64,000 nucleotides of DNA from Flavisolibacter amylovorans (GCF_039541815.1 NZ_BAABGY010000001.1:310001-374000); one strand, 5' to 3'. Shown: positions 1-8,558, counted from the stretch's first letter. Translations and numbers: made by a program. Notes: generated from the letters alone by a model not told the origin.

Positions 1-2
1 TC

Positions 3-992
3 TCCTATGGTTCCGGTTCGGCGGAGGTGGCGTCGATCCTGCAGTTTCATCACGTGGATTATCTCGGTGTAGCCTATGCCGACGAAGGTGTAGAACTACG
101 GAGGGCGGGCATCACGGTGCCCATCATGGTCATGAATGCCGATGTCAGCTCCTTCCCCGCGCTCGTGGAGCACCACCTGCAACCGGTCATCTACTCCTTT
201 GCGCTGCTGCATGCCTTCGAGGCCTTCCTGCGCGGTGAGGGGCTGCAGGGCTGGCCGGTGCACATCGAGCTCGAGACGGGCATGAACCGGCTGGGCTTCG
301 CCACCGTAGAAATACCGTCGCTGGCGCGGCACCTGCAGCAGACGCCGTGGCTGCGCGTGCGCTCCCTCTTCAGCCACCTCGCCGCCTCCGAAGATGCCGC
401 GCAGGATGACTTTACCCGCGAGCAGGCCGACCGTTTCTGGGAGATGCTGCGGCCCATCGAGGCGGCGCTTTCCTACCCGGTGCTAAAGCACATCGCCAAC
501 TCCGCCGCCATCATCCGCCACCCGCACCTGCAGCTCGATATGGTGCGCCTCGGCATCGGGCTGTATGGCGTGGAGATCGAGACGAAGCAGCTCGAGCTGC
601 AGCCAGTAGCCACGCTGCGCTCTACGATAGCACAGGTAAAGCACCTCGCCGCCGGCGATACCGTGAGCTATAACCGCCGCGGCGTCATCCGGGAGGAGTC
701 GCTCATCGCCACCGTGCGCATCGGCTATGCCGACGGCTACAGCCGCCGCCTTGGTTACGGTGTGGGCAAGATGTGGGTGAACGGCCACCTGGCGCCGGTG
801 GTGGGCACGGTGTGCATGGACATGACGATGATCGACGTGACCCAGGTGCCCAACGTGAAGGAGGGCGACGAGGTGGTGGTGTTCGGTCCCGGGCTTCCCG
901 TGCAGCAGCTGGCCGATTGGATGGGTACGATCCCCTACGAGGTCATGACGGGCGTATCGCAGCGGGTGAAGCGGGTGTACTTCCAGGAGTAG
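3..992 (+). CDS. alr: Alanine racemase domain, C-terminal part of a MurF-Alr fusion (5' truncated by window)
   Basis: PLP-dependent alanine racemase, which interconverts L- and D-alanine for peptidoglycan. The frame is open from base 3 and begins SYGSGSAEVA, the segment just after the PLP lysine of Bacteroidota racemases, so the lysine and everything upstream are outside the window. Visible family blocks are HHVDYLGVAYADEGVELR, the substrate-side ETGMNRLGF, MVRLGIGLYGVE, the IGYADGY motif that carries the catalytic tyrosine in this family, and GTVCMDMTMIDV. The protein ends normally at TAG. In Bacteroidota this sequence type is usually the C-terminal half of a bifunctional UDP-MurNAc-tripeptide D-Ala-D-Ala ligase/alanine racemase. 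The fusion itself is inferred, because the MurF half is not visible. Confidence 0.93.
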   Translation, partial: SYGSGSAEVASILQFHHVDYLGVAYADEGVELRRAGITVPIMVMNADVSSFPALVEHHLQPVIYSFALLHAFEAFLRGEGLQGWPVHIELETGMNRLGFATVEIPSLARHLQQTPWLRVRSLFSHLAASEDAAQDDFTREQADRFWEMLRPIEAALSYPVLKHIANSAAIIRHPHLQLDMVRLGIGLYGVEIETKQLELQPVATLRSTIAQVKHLAAGDTVSYNRRGVIREESLIATVRIGYADGYSRRLGYGVGKMWVNGHLAPVVGTVCMDMTMIDVTQVPNVKEGDEVVVFGPGLPVQQLADWMGTIPYEVMTGVSQRVKRVYFQE

Positions 993-1148
993 AGCGCCCG
1001 GGCGGGCCGTGCGCCTGAAAAAGGATGGTCACGCACCATTTGAAGGAGACGCCTGCGGGTGCCGGAATCCGGATGTGGAAAGAGAAAGTCCGGCCGGAAC
1101 CGCAAAAGCTGGTCGCTGGCGTAAATGTTGCTGCAACAGACCTGAACA

Positions 1149-2045
1149 ATGTATCATGGAATGGCAAAAGCAAAAGAGAAAGAACGCGCTGTGCATGCTC
1201 CTGTTCCGGCCGGCATCCTGCTGGTGATCGGTGGCGCCGAGAATAAGGGGGAGCGGGAGGCAAGGCGAAAGGAAACGCCTTCGGATTTTCAGCGGCTGGA
1301 GATTCTCAAGAAATTCGTCGAGCTCACCGGGAAGGAAAACCCGCAGATCGAAGTGCTGACGACGGCCAGCAGCGAGGGCGACGAGTCGTTCCAGGATTAT
1401 TGCACCGCCCTGGCGGAACTTAACGTCAGCCATATCGGGCACATCCACCACAACTCCCGCAAGGGGGCCATCAACGATGAGCGGCTCGTGGAGCGGGTAC
1501 AGAATGCAGATGCCTTTTTCTTTGCCGGCGGCGATCAGCTTAAATATACGTCCATCTACGGCGGCACGAGCTTTCTCGCGGCACTCAAGAAGCGCTATAT
1601 CTACGATTCCATCGTGGTGGCCGGCACCAGTGCCGGTGCCATGTGCCTGTCAACACCCATGATCTACGCGGGCAACGACGAAGTGCACGAGCTCGGGGGA
1701 ATGATCAAGGTCACTACTGGCTTCGAGTTCCTCAAGGATGTTTGTATCGATACGCACTTCGTGCACCGCGGGCGCGTGGTGCGGATGGCGCAGGTGATCG
1801 TCACCAATCCCAACTGCATCGGCATCGGCATCGAGGAAGATACCGCCATCATCATCCGCAATGGCCTCGAAGGCGACGTCATCGGCACGGGCACCATCAT
1901 CGTACTCGAAGGCTTCGACATCACGGAGGCCAGCATCGAGGAATTCACCAGCCGGAAGCCGATCACGATCCGCGACCTGAAGATGCATATCCTTTCCTCC
2001 GGCGATTGCTACCGGATACCACAGATCAATCCGCCGCACGTATAA
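1149..2045 (+). CDS. Cyanophycinase-like peptidase (family S51)
   Basis: Homologue of cyanophycinase, the serine exopeptidase that cuts multi-L-arginyl-poly-L-aspartate (cyanophycin) into beta-Asp-Arg dipeptides in the cytoplasm. The core ILLVIGGAENKG, the FFFAGGDQLKY segment and the nucleophile elbow GTSAGAMC (Ser at about residue 161) are clear, followed by the family's DTHFVHRGR segment. Length (298 aa) is normal for the family. A start at the second Met (1161) is equally possible, since the N-terminus is low-complexity Lys/Glu. No cyanophycin synthetase or isoaspartyl dipeptidase gene lies next to it here, so the physiological substrate is not established. It follows the racemase after about 155 bases in which I see no clear promoter. 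Confidence 0.88.
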   Translation: MYHGMAKAKEKERAVHAPVPAGILLVIGGAENKGEREARRKETPSDFQRLEILKKFVELTGKENPQIEVLTTASSEGDESFQDYCTALAELNVSHIGHIHHNSRKGAINDERLVERVQNADAFFFAGGDQLKYTSIYGGTSFLAALKKRYIYDSIVVAGTSAGAMCLSTPMIYAGNDEVHELGGMIKVTTGFEFLKDVCIDTHFVHRGRVVRMAQVIVTNPNCIGIGIEEDTAIIIRNGLEGDVIGTGTIIVLEGFDITEASIEEFTSRKPITIRDLKMHILSSGDCYRIPQINPPHV

Positions 2046-2228
2046 ATACGGATGCGGGCGGCAGCACGCCGGAAGGCTTTCGACCATCAGGCTGTGCCAG
2101 CTCCGTAAAGCGCGAGGCGCCCGGCAGGAGCAGAAGCGCCGCGGCTGCAGCAGCTTTCCCTCGCGCCAGGCGCCTCACGAAACAGAGGCGTCTTCCGGAA
2201 TCGGAGACGAATTCACCTTTCTTACCAA

Positions 2229-2768
2229 TCAAGATTTGAGCGGCTGGCCCACGGGAACCGCGCAATCGTGCCCGGGCTGGCCGTGTGCCGGGTTGAGCCG
2301 TGCGCCTTTGGCCGGCGCCGCCGTAGCGGGCCTGGCCGTCGAAGGCTGGGCCACTACTGTGGGCGTGGCACCTCCGGCCGGCGGCGTGATGGTAACGGGT
2401 TGCGGTGCCGCCGCCGCGGGGCTGCTGAGCGGGGCACCCACGGCGATGTCGCAGCGGTGACCGGGCTGGCCGTGCGCGGGGTTCAGCGCGCCCTTGGCGC
2501 CCTTGCTGGCTACCGGCACTGCCGACGTTACTGCCGGCGGTGGCGGCGAAGGAAGGGTGGCCCCGGTGACCGTAAGGCTCTTAGAGGTGTCAGCGGCGAC
2601 AGTAGGCGCTGCAGTCGTGGTGGCGCTGCTGCTGTCGGCAACAGGACCCGCAGGTACATTTACGGAATAAGGATCGTTGGCCCCTGTGCCGGCGGCTTTA
2701 TCGCTGTCGGAGCTCTGGCAGGAGGCAAGGAGGAGGGCGGCGAGGACGGCGCCGGAAAGCTTTTTCAT
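2229..2768 (-). CDS. Small lipoprotein with two NPAHGQPGH repeat motifs
   Basis: Secreted lipoprotein of unknown function. The start at 2768 gives MKKLSGAVLAALLLASC, a signal peptide ending in a lipobox with the lipidated Cys at residue 17; the upstream in-frame Met would bury it. The body is low-complexity Ala/Pro/Thr. It carries two copies of a short motif, NPAHGQPGHRCDIAVGAPL and a variant ending the protein (NPAHGQPGHDCAVPVGQPL), separated by a Pro/Ala linker. I recall the same His/Gln/Pro/Gly/His-x-Cys motif from other Bacteroidota lipoproteins, but know no demonstrated function. The spaced His and Cys residues could bind metal, which is inference only. Confidence 0.8.
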   Translation of the reverse strand: MKKLSGAVLAALLLASCQSSDSDKAAGTGANDPYSVNVPAGPVADSSSATTTAAPTVAADTSKSLTVTGATLPSPPPPAVTSAVPVASKGAKGALNPAHGQPGHRCDIAVGAPLSSPAAAAPQPVTITPPAGGATPTVVAQPSTARPATAAPAKGARLNPAHGQPGHDCAVPVGQPLKS

Positions 2769-2855
2769 GGTGGTGCGTTGATGGATGGAAGAATGAATAT
2801 AGGCCAATGCCGGCAAATGGAGCCCGCGGGGCGCGGGTTTTAACAGCCCGTGGCC

Positions 2856-3323
2856 TCAGGTAAACAGGAGTTCCGGTGCTTCGTCCGTCACCATCCAGCT
2901 TCCTTCCCCGATCTCGGCCTCGAGCTCGCCGGCATCCCAGCCGCAATACCCGATGAACAGCTTCAGGTCGCCGGTGCCGAGCAGGCCCGCGTTGATGCCC
3001 GCCACCGCCTGACGGAAGTCGCCCCCTGCATAGATACCCGCTCCGGCCGGCACACCCCCCTCGATGAGGTCCGGGCGCCGGTGCACGAAGAACAGGTGCT
3101 CGCGGTCAACAGGCCCGCCGTCGTATAGTGGAAAAGCGCGCCCATGCCTGAACTCGGCGAGCTCATTGAGCCTGCGGCCGAAAGGGCGGTTGATGATATA
3201 GCCTACGGCACCGTCGGCGGAAGGGCCGTGCGCCGTAATGAGGATCGTGACGCCAGCGAACAGCGGGTCGCCGGCGAGTGCCGGGGTGCTTTTGATAACG
3301 GAGCCTGCGGAAAGGGACATCAT
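2856..3323 (-). CDS. YqgE/AlgH family protein
   Basis: 155-residue member of the YqgE/AlgH (DUF179) family, conserved small cytoplasmic proteins of uncertain role that are linked to alginate regulation in Pseudomonas. Diagnostic blocks are the start MSLSAGSVIKSTPALAGDP with GVTILI, GAVGYIINRPFGR, YDGGPVDREHLFFVHRR, LFIGYCGWDAGELEAEI and a terminal GSWMVTDE. Length is somewhat shorter than the usual 180-190 aa. It lies 38 bases after the GNAT gene on the same strand, so the two are probably co-transcribed. Confidence 0.93.
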   Translation of the reverse strand: MMSLSAGSVIKSTPALAGDPLFAGVTILITAHGPSADGAVGYIINRPFGRRLNELAEFRHGRAFPLYDGGPVDREHLFFVHRRPDLIEGGVPAGAGIYAGGDFRQAVAGINAGLLGTGDLKLFIGYCGWDAGELEAEIGEGSWMVTDEAPELLFT

Positions 3324-3361
3324 GCGTGCTGGAAGTTACTGTGATGTGTGTGACAAAGCGA

Positions 3362-4042
3362 TCAGATGCGCTTCAGGAAATAAAAGTTCATGGGGCCGCG
3401 TACGGCGAAGCCAAGCCGCTCGTACAGCGCGATGGCCCGGGCGTTGTCGGCCCGCACATGCAGGAAGGGCGTTTCGCCGGCGGCGCAGATGATCCGGAGC
3501 TGTTGTTGCAGAAGCGCAGCGGCATACCCTTTGCCGAGGTGGTCGGGATGCGTGCATACGGCGCTGACCTCGCTGTAGCCGGGCAGGTGCAGGCGCTGGC
3601 CGGTCATGGCTACGAGGCGCGCACCGTCGAAGATGCCGTAGTAGTGTCCGAACTCGATGGTGCGCGGGCCGAAGGGACCGGGCTTGGTAAGCGCGGCCAG
3701 CGCCATCATCTGCGGCACGTGCTCCGGTAGCAACGGCAGGGGCGCCGCCCCAGGAGGGTCGGAATGGGCAGCGCCCCGGAATACGAACTGCAGGCCCGGT
3801 ACTTCCACCTGAAGCCGCCAGCCTTCGGGCGTCGCCATCCGGCCGGTGGTGGCATGGAGGATGGCCCGGCCGGGAGGCAGCTCGCGGTGGAGCTGGGCAA
3901 AGCCATCGGTGCAGCCCTCGCGGATGCCGATAAAGGGCGATACGGCCTCATCGAAGCGCTTCACCTCGTTGGTTCCGGTGCCGAGCGCGGCATCGCGGGT
4001 GGCGAGGGCGGTAAACACCGGGTTGTTGAGCAGGTTATCCAC
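3362..4042 (-). CDS. GNAT family N-acetyltransferase
   Basis: Acetyl-CoA-dependent N-acetyltransferase. The C-terminal half holds the GNAT core: AVCTHPDHLGKGYAAALLQQQL, with the acetyl-CoA pyrophosphate loop LGKGYA, then HVRADNARAIALYERLGF and a final beta strand. The N-terminal about 110 residues are a divergent substrate-binding region, so the acceptor is unknown. I choose the GTG start at 4042 rather than the GTG at 4069, because a perfect -7 box (TACCTTTG, 4054-4047) lies between them. This leaves only CGGC between box and start codon, so the message may be leaderless. YqgE follows on the same strand. Confidence 0.85.
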   Translation of the reverse strand: MDNLLNNPVFTALATRDAALGTGTNEVKRFDEAVSPFIGIREGCTDGFAQLHRELPPGRAILHATTGRMATPEGWRLQVEVPGLQFVFRGAAHSDPPGAAPLPLLPEHVPQMMALAALTKPGPFGPRTIEFGHYYGIFDGARLVAMTGQRLHLPGYSEVSAVCTHPDHLGKGYAAALLQQQLRIICAAGETPFLHVRADNARAIALYERLGFAVRGPMNFYFLKRI

Positions 4043-4046
4043 GCCG

Positions 4047-4054
4047 CAAAGGTA
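4047..4054 (-). promoter_or_regulatory. -7 promoter box for the GNAT gene
   Basis: TACCTTTG on the minus strand matches the Bacteroidota primary sigma -7 consensus TAnnTTTG exactly. The GTG start follows after four bases, so transcription should begin at or next to the start codon. Confidence 0.6.
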
Positions 4055-4122
4055 TCCCTCTGTGCCCACGCGCGGTTGCCACCCGTCCTTCCGGCACCCG
4101 GTTTATACGGTACTTTTAGGGC

Positions 4123-4680
4123 ATGATCCTCCGCCCCGCTACGCCCGCCGATGCCCCGCAGGTGGCCACCTGCCTCCTGCTCGCCATGGAGGAGATCGTG
4201 TATTCCTTCATCGGCAGCCGCGACCGGGCGGAGGCGCATCGCTTCCTGGAAGACCTCGTACGGGCGGAAGGGAACCAGTATTCCTACGGTAACTGCCAGG
4301 TTGCGGAGCTGGATGGAGTAGTGGTGGCGGCCGTGAACATCTACCCGGGCGCCGACCTGCATGCGCTGCGCGGGCCGGTGCTCGACCTCGTGCGCGTGCG
4401 CTTTGGCAGGGAGATCAATCCTGAAGACGAGACCGGTCCCGGGGAGTATTACCTCGACACGCTCGGCGTGCTTCCCGGCCGGCAGGGCAGGGGCATCGGC
4501 ACACAGCTGCTGCAGTATGCGATCGACGAGTACGTGCACCGCAGGCGCGCCGTGCTGGGCTTATTGGTGGACGACGACAACCCGGAAGCGAAGCGCCTGT
4601 ACCTCCGGCTTGGCTTCATCACGGCAGGAACGAAAACGCTGATGGGGAAGCAGCTTTGTCATTTGCAGATGGCCGGATAA
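4123..4680 (+). CDS. GNAT family N-acetyltransferase
   Basis: 185-residue single-domain acetyltransferase. It starts with MILRPATPADAPQVATCL, typical of RimI-like GNATs, and contains the acetyl-CoA loop in LPGRQGRGIGTQLLQ and the motif DDDNPEAKRLYLRLGF near the C-terminus. The acceptor is unknown. It is divergent from the other GNAT gene (starts 80 bases apart) but not close to it in sequence. A near-consensus -7 box, TACTTTTA at 4111-4118, lies five bases before ATG. Confidence 0.9.
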   Translation: MILRPATPADAPQVATCLLLAMEEIVYSFIGSRDRAEAHRFLEDLVRAEGNQYSYGNCQVAELDGVVVAAVNIYPGADLHALRGPVLDLVRVRFGREINPEDETGPGEYYLDTLGVLPGRQGRGIGTQLLQYAIDEYVHRRRAVLGLLVDDDNPEAKRLYLRLGFITAGTKTLMGKQLCHLQMAG

Positions 4681-4713
4681 AAAAATCCCTGCCGCGGGCT
4701 TGCGTGCAGGGAT
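4679..4713 (-). terminator. Rho-independent terminator
   Basis: ATCCCTGC (4685-4692) pairs with GCAGGGAT (4706-4713). On the minus strand the stem is followed by a run of seven T, ending the lipoprotein gene at 4734. The plus-strand reading may also stop the GNAT transcript. Confidence 0.8.
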
Positions 4714-4733
4714 CCTGATGCTATCTGAAAAGC

Positions 4734-5294
4734 TTACTGGTTCTTCTTATCGTCATCCGTCACGGCGTCCTTTACCTTGCTGCCTACTTTTTCGGCGGTG
4801 TTGCCTACGGCCTTGCCGACCTTCTTAGCGCCGCGCTTCGTGGCGTCCCAGCCGTTCTCGATGGCGTTGCCGGTTTTGTCCCAGAAGTTGCCGGAGCGGT
4901 CGATCGACTCGCCTTCCTGCAGTTCTACCTCGGTGCCGTCGCGGGTGACGCGGCCGCTGCGGTTGACCACGATCCCGTTGTCGAAGCGCACGTCGTTATC
5001 GCTGTCTACCCACTGGCCGTTGCGGTACACGGAGACTTTACCGCTGCGGCGCGATACGTCGCCTTCGGCGGGAGCATACGCCCGGTTGCTGCTGGTAGAG
5101 GTGGTGGTCGTAGTGCTGGTTGTGGAGGTGTCGCCCATGGGAGCGGTGCCTGCGGTGCCCATGCCGGTAGTGTCGCCGGCCGTAGTGGTGGTCATCGTCG
5201 AGGTAGAGTCCGACGTGCTCGTGGTAGAGGTGCTGTTGTCGCTGCACGAGGCCAGCGTGAGGGCGGCGAGCGCCGAAACAAGAATGTGCTTCAT
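4734..5294 (-). CDS. Lipoprotein with a DUF6799-like domain
   Basis: 186-residue lipoprotein, unknown function. MKHILVSALAALTLASC is a signal peptide with lipobox LASC. Residues about 18-70 are almost entirely Ser/Thr/Asp/Gly, a flexible stalk. Residues 80-140 carry short repeated strands of the type VYRNGQWV, GIVVNRSGRVTRDG and ELQEGESIDRSGNF, which resemble the DUF6799 domain of Bacteroidota. The C-terminus is a Lys/Ala amphipathic segment (KRGAKKVGKAVGNTAEKVG), as in YtxH/CsbD-like stress proteins. Domain naming is from memory of the pattern. It stands alone between convergent and divergent neighbours. Confidence 0.8.
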   Translation of the reverse strand: MKHILVSALAALTLASCSDNSTSTTSTSDSTSTMTTTTAGDTTGMGTAGTAPMGDTSTTSTTTTTSTSSNRAYAPAEGDVSRRSGKVSVYRNGQWVDSDNDVRFDNGIVVNRSGRVTRDGTEVELQEGESIDRSGNFWDKTGNAIENGWDATKRGAKKVGKAVGNTAEKVGSKVKDAVTDDDKKNQ

Positions 5295-5431
5295 AATGCG
5301 TTTGATTTTTACGGTTTACACCGGCAATGGCCGGCGTATCGGGATTACCTAAATTTTGTGCCATACCTCTTCAGGCTCTGCCTTGGGGTGATTGCCGTGG
5401 CGCGCTAATTTTACGGCAACTCCCCCGCCCG

Positions 5432-5947
5432 ATGCCGTACTACGATCGTCCCATTCACCACAAACGCCTGCTGCTGCGCCTCCTGTCGGTGTTCCTTCCG
5501 GCCCTTGTGCCCCTGGCCTTTGAGGCCGGGTACACCGTGGCGGGCTATGTCGGGGTGATCGCTCTTATCGCCGGCGCCTTCGTAAGCGTTACCGGCATCC
5601 GCGTAAGTAATGGTGAGCTGCAGATCAGCCGGTACCGGCTTTACGGCTGGCTCCCGGCGCGCTATTTATACCAGCGCGGCAGTACGGCCACCGAGGCCAC
5701 CCTGCTTTGCTACACCGACCGCCTAGACCAGTTCCACACGGGAGAGCTCTGGGACTTGTTGCTGTACGTGTTGCCGAAAAGCCGTTTTCAGGGCGTGCGC
5801 GTGGCGCCTCCCGGTACTGCCAACCCGCGTGGCGCCGTAACGGAAGCACTGAACGACGAGGAGTTTGGGCTGGTGCAGCGATATGTAATGGCCGGTCGGA
5901 ATGTGTATGACGCACCGCCTCCGGCCGGGCCGCCCGCTTCTTTTTAA
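5432..5947 (+). CDS. Small membrane protein of unknown function
   Basis: 171 residues from the ATG at 5432; the longer in-frame extension upstream is not needed and has no signal. Two adjacent hydrophobic helices (about residues 12-32 and 36-55: LLSVFLPALVPLAFEAGY and AGYVGVIALIAGAFVSV) precede a soluble domain rich in beta-strand pattern (GIRVSNGELQISRYRLYGW, then LLLYVLPKSRFQGVRVAPPG). This layout resembles small PH-like membrane proteins, but I do not recognise a family. A weak -7-like TAATTTTA lies 18 bases upstream. Confidence 0.7.
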   Translation: MPYYDRPIHHKRLLLRLLSVFLPALVPLAFEAGYTVAGYVGVIALIAGAFVSVTGIRVSNGELQISRYRLYGWLPARYLYQRGSTATEATLLCYTDRLDQFHTGELWDLLLYVLPKSRFQGVRVAPPGTANPRGAVTEALNDEEFGLVQRYVMAGRNVYDAPPPAGPPASF

Positions 5948-6026
5948 CCGTTCCGCCTGCCGGCGCCGGCAGCCGTGGGCCGGGCGGCGAAGACCTACTT
6001 TAACGGGGCGCGGCACCCCTTTTCCT

Positions 6027-6034
6027 TATCTTTG
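6027..6034 (+). promoter_or_regulatory. -7 promoter box for lspA
   Basis: TATCTTTG matches TAnnTTTG exactly and lies 32 bases before the lspA start codon. No TTG is seen at the -33 spacing. Confidence 0.55.
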
Positions 6035-6066
6035 GCGCCCGCCCGTGGCGGCTTTAAATCGTTTTC

Positions 6067-6858
6067 GTGAAACTCCGCACTTCCATTCTGATCATATTGT
6101 CCGTGCTCGTGGCCGACCAGGCGCTCAAGATCTGGATAAAGACCCATTACCCATTCGGTGAGTTTGCCAAGATCGGTGGCCTTTCGTGGGCCCGCCTTCA
6201 CTTTGTAGAGAATGAGGGCATGGCCTGGGGCTGGAAGTTCGGTGGCGAATGGGGCAAGATGATCCTGACGCTCTTCCGCCTGGTGGCGGTCATCTTTGGC
6301 ACCTGGTATATTGCCCGGATCGTAAAGCAGGGTTATACGCGTGGATTCATCGTCTGCGCTTCGCTCATCTATGCCGGTGCCCTGGGCAACCTCATCGACT
6401 CCATGTTTTATGGGGTGATCTTCTCGGCGACTACCGACTACACGGTGGCGCAGGCTTTCCCTCCGGGGGGTGGCTACGCAGGCTTCCTGCATGGCAAGGT
6501 GGTGGACATGCTCTACTTCCCCTTTTTTGAACGAGTCCTGATGCCCGGCTGGGTGCCCTTCGTGGGTGGCGAGCGGGTCACGTTCTTCAATGCGATCTTT
6601 AACCTCGCGGATGCGGCCATTTCGGTGGGCGTGATCACCTTGCTGATCTTCCAGAAGCGCTTCCTGCACCAGCATTTCGACGGCGGCAACACGGCGGCTG
6701 CCGCGGCAACCACCAGCGTTGCTCCGGAAAACGGATCTGCCGACACGACCACCCCGGTGGCGGTGACGCAGCCCGGCTCCGTAGAAGTACGGCCCGAGGA
6801 GCCGGCGCCCGGCGTTACGGTGATCCCACCCGCGCCCGAACGGCCGCGCGAGGAATGA
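6067..6858 (+). CDS. lspA: Lipoprotein signal peptidase (signal peptidase II)
   Basis: Inner-membrane aspartic peptidase that removes signal peptides from prolipoproteins after diacylglyceryl transfer; the many lipoproteins in this window are its substrates. Four hydrophobic helices are visible. The two catalytic aspartates sit in GALGNLIDSMFYG (about residue 112) and FNLADAAISVGV (about residue 181). The HFVENEGMAWG segment corresponds to the conserved N-x-G-x-A/W region. At 263 aa it is longer than the usual 160-200: there is an extra periplasmic insert around residues 120-165, as in other Bacteroidota, and a hydrophilic Ala/Thr/Pro C-terminal tail from about residue 205. The start is a GTG. 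Confidence 0.95.
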   Translation: MKLRTSILIILSVLVADQALKIWIKTHYPFGEFAKIGGLSWARLHFVENEGMAWGWKFGGEWGKMILTLFRLVAVIFGTWYIARIVKQGYTRGFIVCASLIYAGALGNLIDSMFYGVIFSATTDYTVAQAFPPGGGYAGFLHGKVVDMLYFPFFERVLMPGWVPFVGGERVTFFNAIFNLADAAISVGVITLLIFQKRFLHQHFDGGNTAAAAATTSVAPENGSADTTTPVAVTQPGSVEVRPEEPAPGVTVIPPAPERPREE

Positions 6859-6860
6859 GC

Positions 6861-6900
6861 CTATCGAATAAAGAACACGAAATATCGAATATCGAAATGG
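6861..6900 (+). repeat. Word array after the lspA stop codon
   Basis: Immediately after the TGA, words such as TATCGAATA, AAGAACACGAA and ATATCGAATATCGAAA repeat with a period of 7-9 bases. The convergent end of the same gap (7121-7163) carries the same words in the opposite orientation. Confidence 0.6.
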
Positions 6901-7087
6901 GCGGCCGGGAGGTTGCCCTTTTTGTTTACAGGTGGATCCACTCCAGGTATGGTTTTGCTTACAGGTACTGCGGGTGCCGATCGTACCCGATGTCATGAAC
7001 GTGCCTGCGCTTCCCGTTGCGCTATTCGTTCCAAAGTCATCCGCGTTGATCGTATCGATCTGCATGCTTTCTCTGTTGCGTGCCCAT

Positions 7088-7116
7088 AAAAAAAGAGACG
7101 CACATAGTGCGTCTCT
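7088..7116 (-). terminator. Rho-independent terminator of fumC
   Basis: Perfect ten-base stem AGAGACGCAC (7094-7103) / GTGCGTCTCT (7107-7116) with an ATA loop, followed on the minus strand by seven T. Confidence 0.9.
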
Positions 7117-7120
7117 ACAG

Positions 7121-7163
7121 GTTCATCATTCAATTTTCCTTGTTCAATATTCGATATTCCCTA
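7121..7163 (-). repeat. Word array starting at the fumC stop codon
   Basis: Read on the minus strand from the fumC TAG, the sequence runs GGAATATCGAATATTGAAC followed by AAGGAAAATTGAATGATG, a roughly 7-base periodic array. It is inverted relative to the array at 6861-6900. Confidence 0.6.
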
Positions 7164-8558
7164 GATTTTTCCGACCATGTTCGCGGGGTCTACCCACTGG
7201 TCGAATTCCTCGGGCGTGACGTATCCCAGCTTCACGGCCATTTCCTTCAGGGTCGTGCCTTCCTTGTGGGCCTTCTGCGCGATCTCGGCGGCTTTGTAAT
7301 AGCCGATCTTGGTATTCAGCGAGGTCACCAGCATCAGCGAGTTGTTGACGTGGGCCTTGATGTTGGCCTCGATGGGCTCGATGCCGGCAGCGCACTTATC
7401 CGTAAAGCTCACGCAGCCTTCGCCGATGAGGCGGGCGCTGTGAAGGAAGTTGTAGATCATCATCGGCTTGAACACGTTGAGCTCGAAGTGGCCCATGGAG
7501 CCGCCGATGTTGATGGCCACGTCGTTGCCCATCACCTGCGCGGCGATCATAGTGAGCGCTTCCACCTGCGTGGGGTTCACCTTGCCGGGCATGATGGAAG
7601 AGCCGGGCTCGTTGTCGGGAATGAGGATCTCGCCGATGCCGGAGCGCGGACCCGAGGAAAGCATGCGGATGTCGTTGGCGATTTTCATCAGCGATACGGC
7701 GATCGTCTTCAGCGCGCCGTGGCTTTCCACAATGGCATCGTGCGCCGCGAGGGCCTCGAACTTATTTTCCGCCGTTACGAAGGGCAGGCCGGTGAGCTGC
7801 GCGATGTGCTTTGCCACATTTTCGGAGTAGCCTTCGGGGGTGTTGATGCCGGTGCCGACGGCGGTACCGCCCAGTGCAAGCTCGGAAAGGTGGGGGAGCG
7901 TATTCTTCAGCGCGCGCAGTCCGTGATCGAGCTGCGACACGTAGCCGGAAAACTCCTGGCCCAGCGTAAGCGGTGTGGCGTCCATGAAGTGGGTGCGGCC
8001 GATCTTGACCACGTTCATGAAGGCTTTGCTCTTTTCGGCAAGCGTGTTGCGCAGCTTCTCGATGCCCGGGATCGTGGTCTCCACCAGCATCTGGTAGGCG
8101 GCAATGTGCATGGCGGTGGGGAACGTGTCGTTCGACGACTGCGACTTGTTGACGTCGTCGTTCGGGTGCAGCACCTTGTCTTTGTCGGTAAGCTGGCCGC
8201 CGGAGAGCACGTGCGCGCGGTAGGCCACCACTTCGTTCACGTTCATGTTGCTCTGGGTGCCGGAGCCCGTTTGCCACACCACCAGCGGGAAGGCGTCCTG
8301 GAGCTTGCCTTCGAGGATCTCGTCGCATACGCGGCCGATGAGGTCCGCCTTTTCTTTCGGCAGCACGCCGGCCTCGTGGTTGGTGAGGGCCGCGGCTTTC
8401 TTAAGGTAGGCAAAGGCCCGGATGATCTCCTTGGGCATGCGGTTGATGTCCTGGGCGATCTTGAAGTTCTCGATGCTGCGCTGCGTTTGCGCCCCATAGA
8501 TCGCGTCGGCAGGAACCTGCACTTCGCCCATGGTGTCTTTTTCGATGCGGTAGGCCAT
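7161..8558 (-). CDS. fumC: Class II fumarate hydratase
   Basis: Interconverts fumarate and L-malate in the TCA cycle; homotetrameric, iron-independent. The start is the ATG at 8558 (MAYRIEKDTMGEVQVP), which lies 21 bases after a perfect -7 box; the upstream in-frame Met would precede that box. The superfamily signature GSSIMPGKVNPTQ sits at about residues 317-327. Other active-site blocks are GSGTQSNMNVNEV, QSSNDTFPTAMHIAA, and KIGRTHFMDATPLTLGQEF. The length of 465 aa is normal. It is monocistronic, with its own promoter and terminator. Confidence 0.97.
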   Translation of the reverse strand: MAYRIEKDTMGEVQVPADAIYGAQTQRSIENFKIAQDINRMPKEIIRAFAYLKKAAALTNHEAGVLPKEKADLIGRVCDEILEGKLQDAFPLVVWQTGSGTQSNMNVNEVVAYRAHVLSGGQLTDKDKVLHPNDDVNKSQSSNDTFPTAMHIAAYQMLVETTIPGIEKLRNTLAEKSKAFMNVVKIGRTHFMDATPLTLGQEFSGYVSQLDHGLRALKNTLPHLSELALGGTAVGTGINTPEGYSENVAKHIAQLTGLPFVTAENKFEALAAHDAIVESHGALKTIAVSLMKIANDIRMLSSGPRSGIGEILIPDNEPGSSIMPGKVNPTQVEALTMIAAQVMGNDVAINIGGSMGHFELNVFKPMMIYNFLHSARLIGEGCVSFTDKCAAGIEPIEANIKAHVNNSLMLVTSLNTKIGYYKAAEIAQKAHKEGTTLKEMAVKLGYVTPEEFDQWVDPANMVGKI

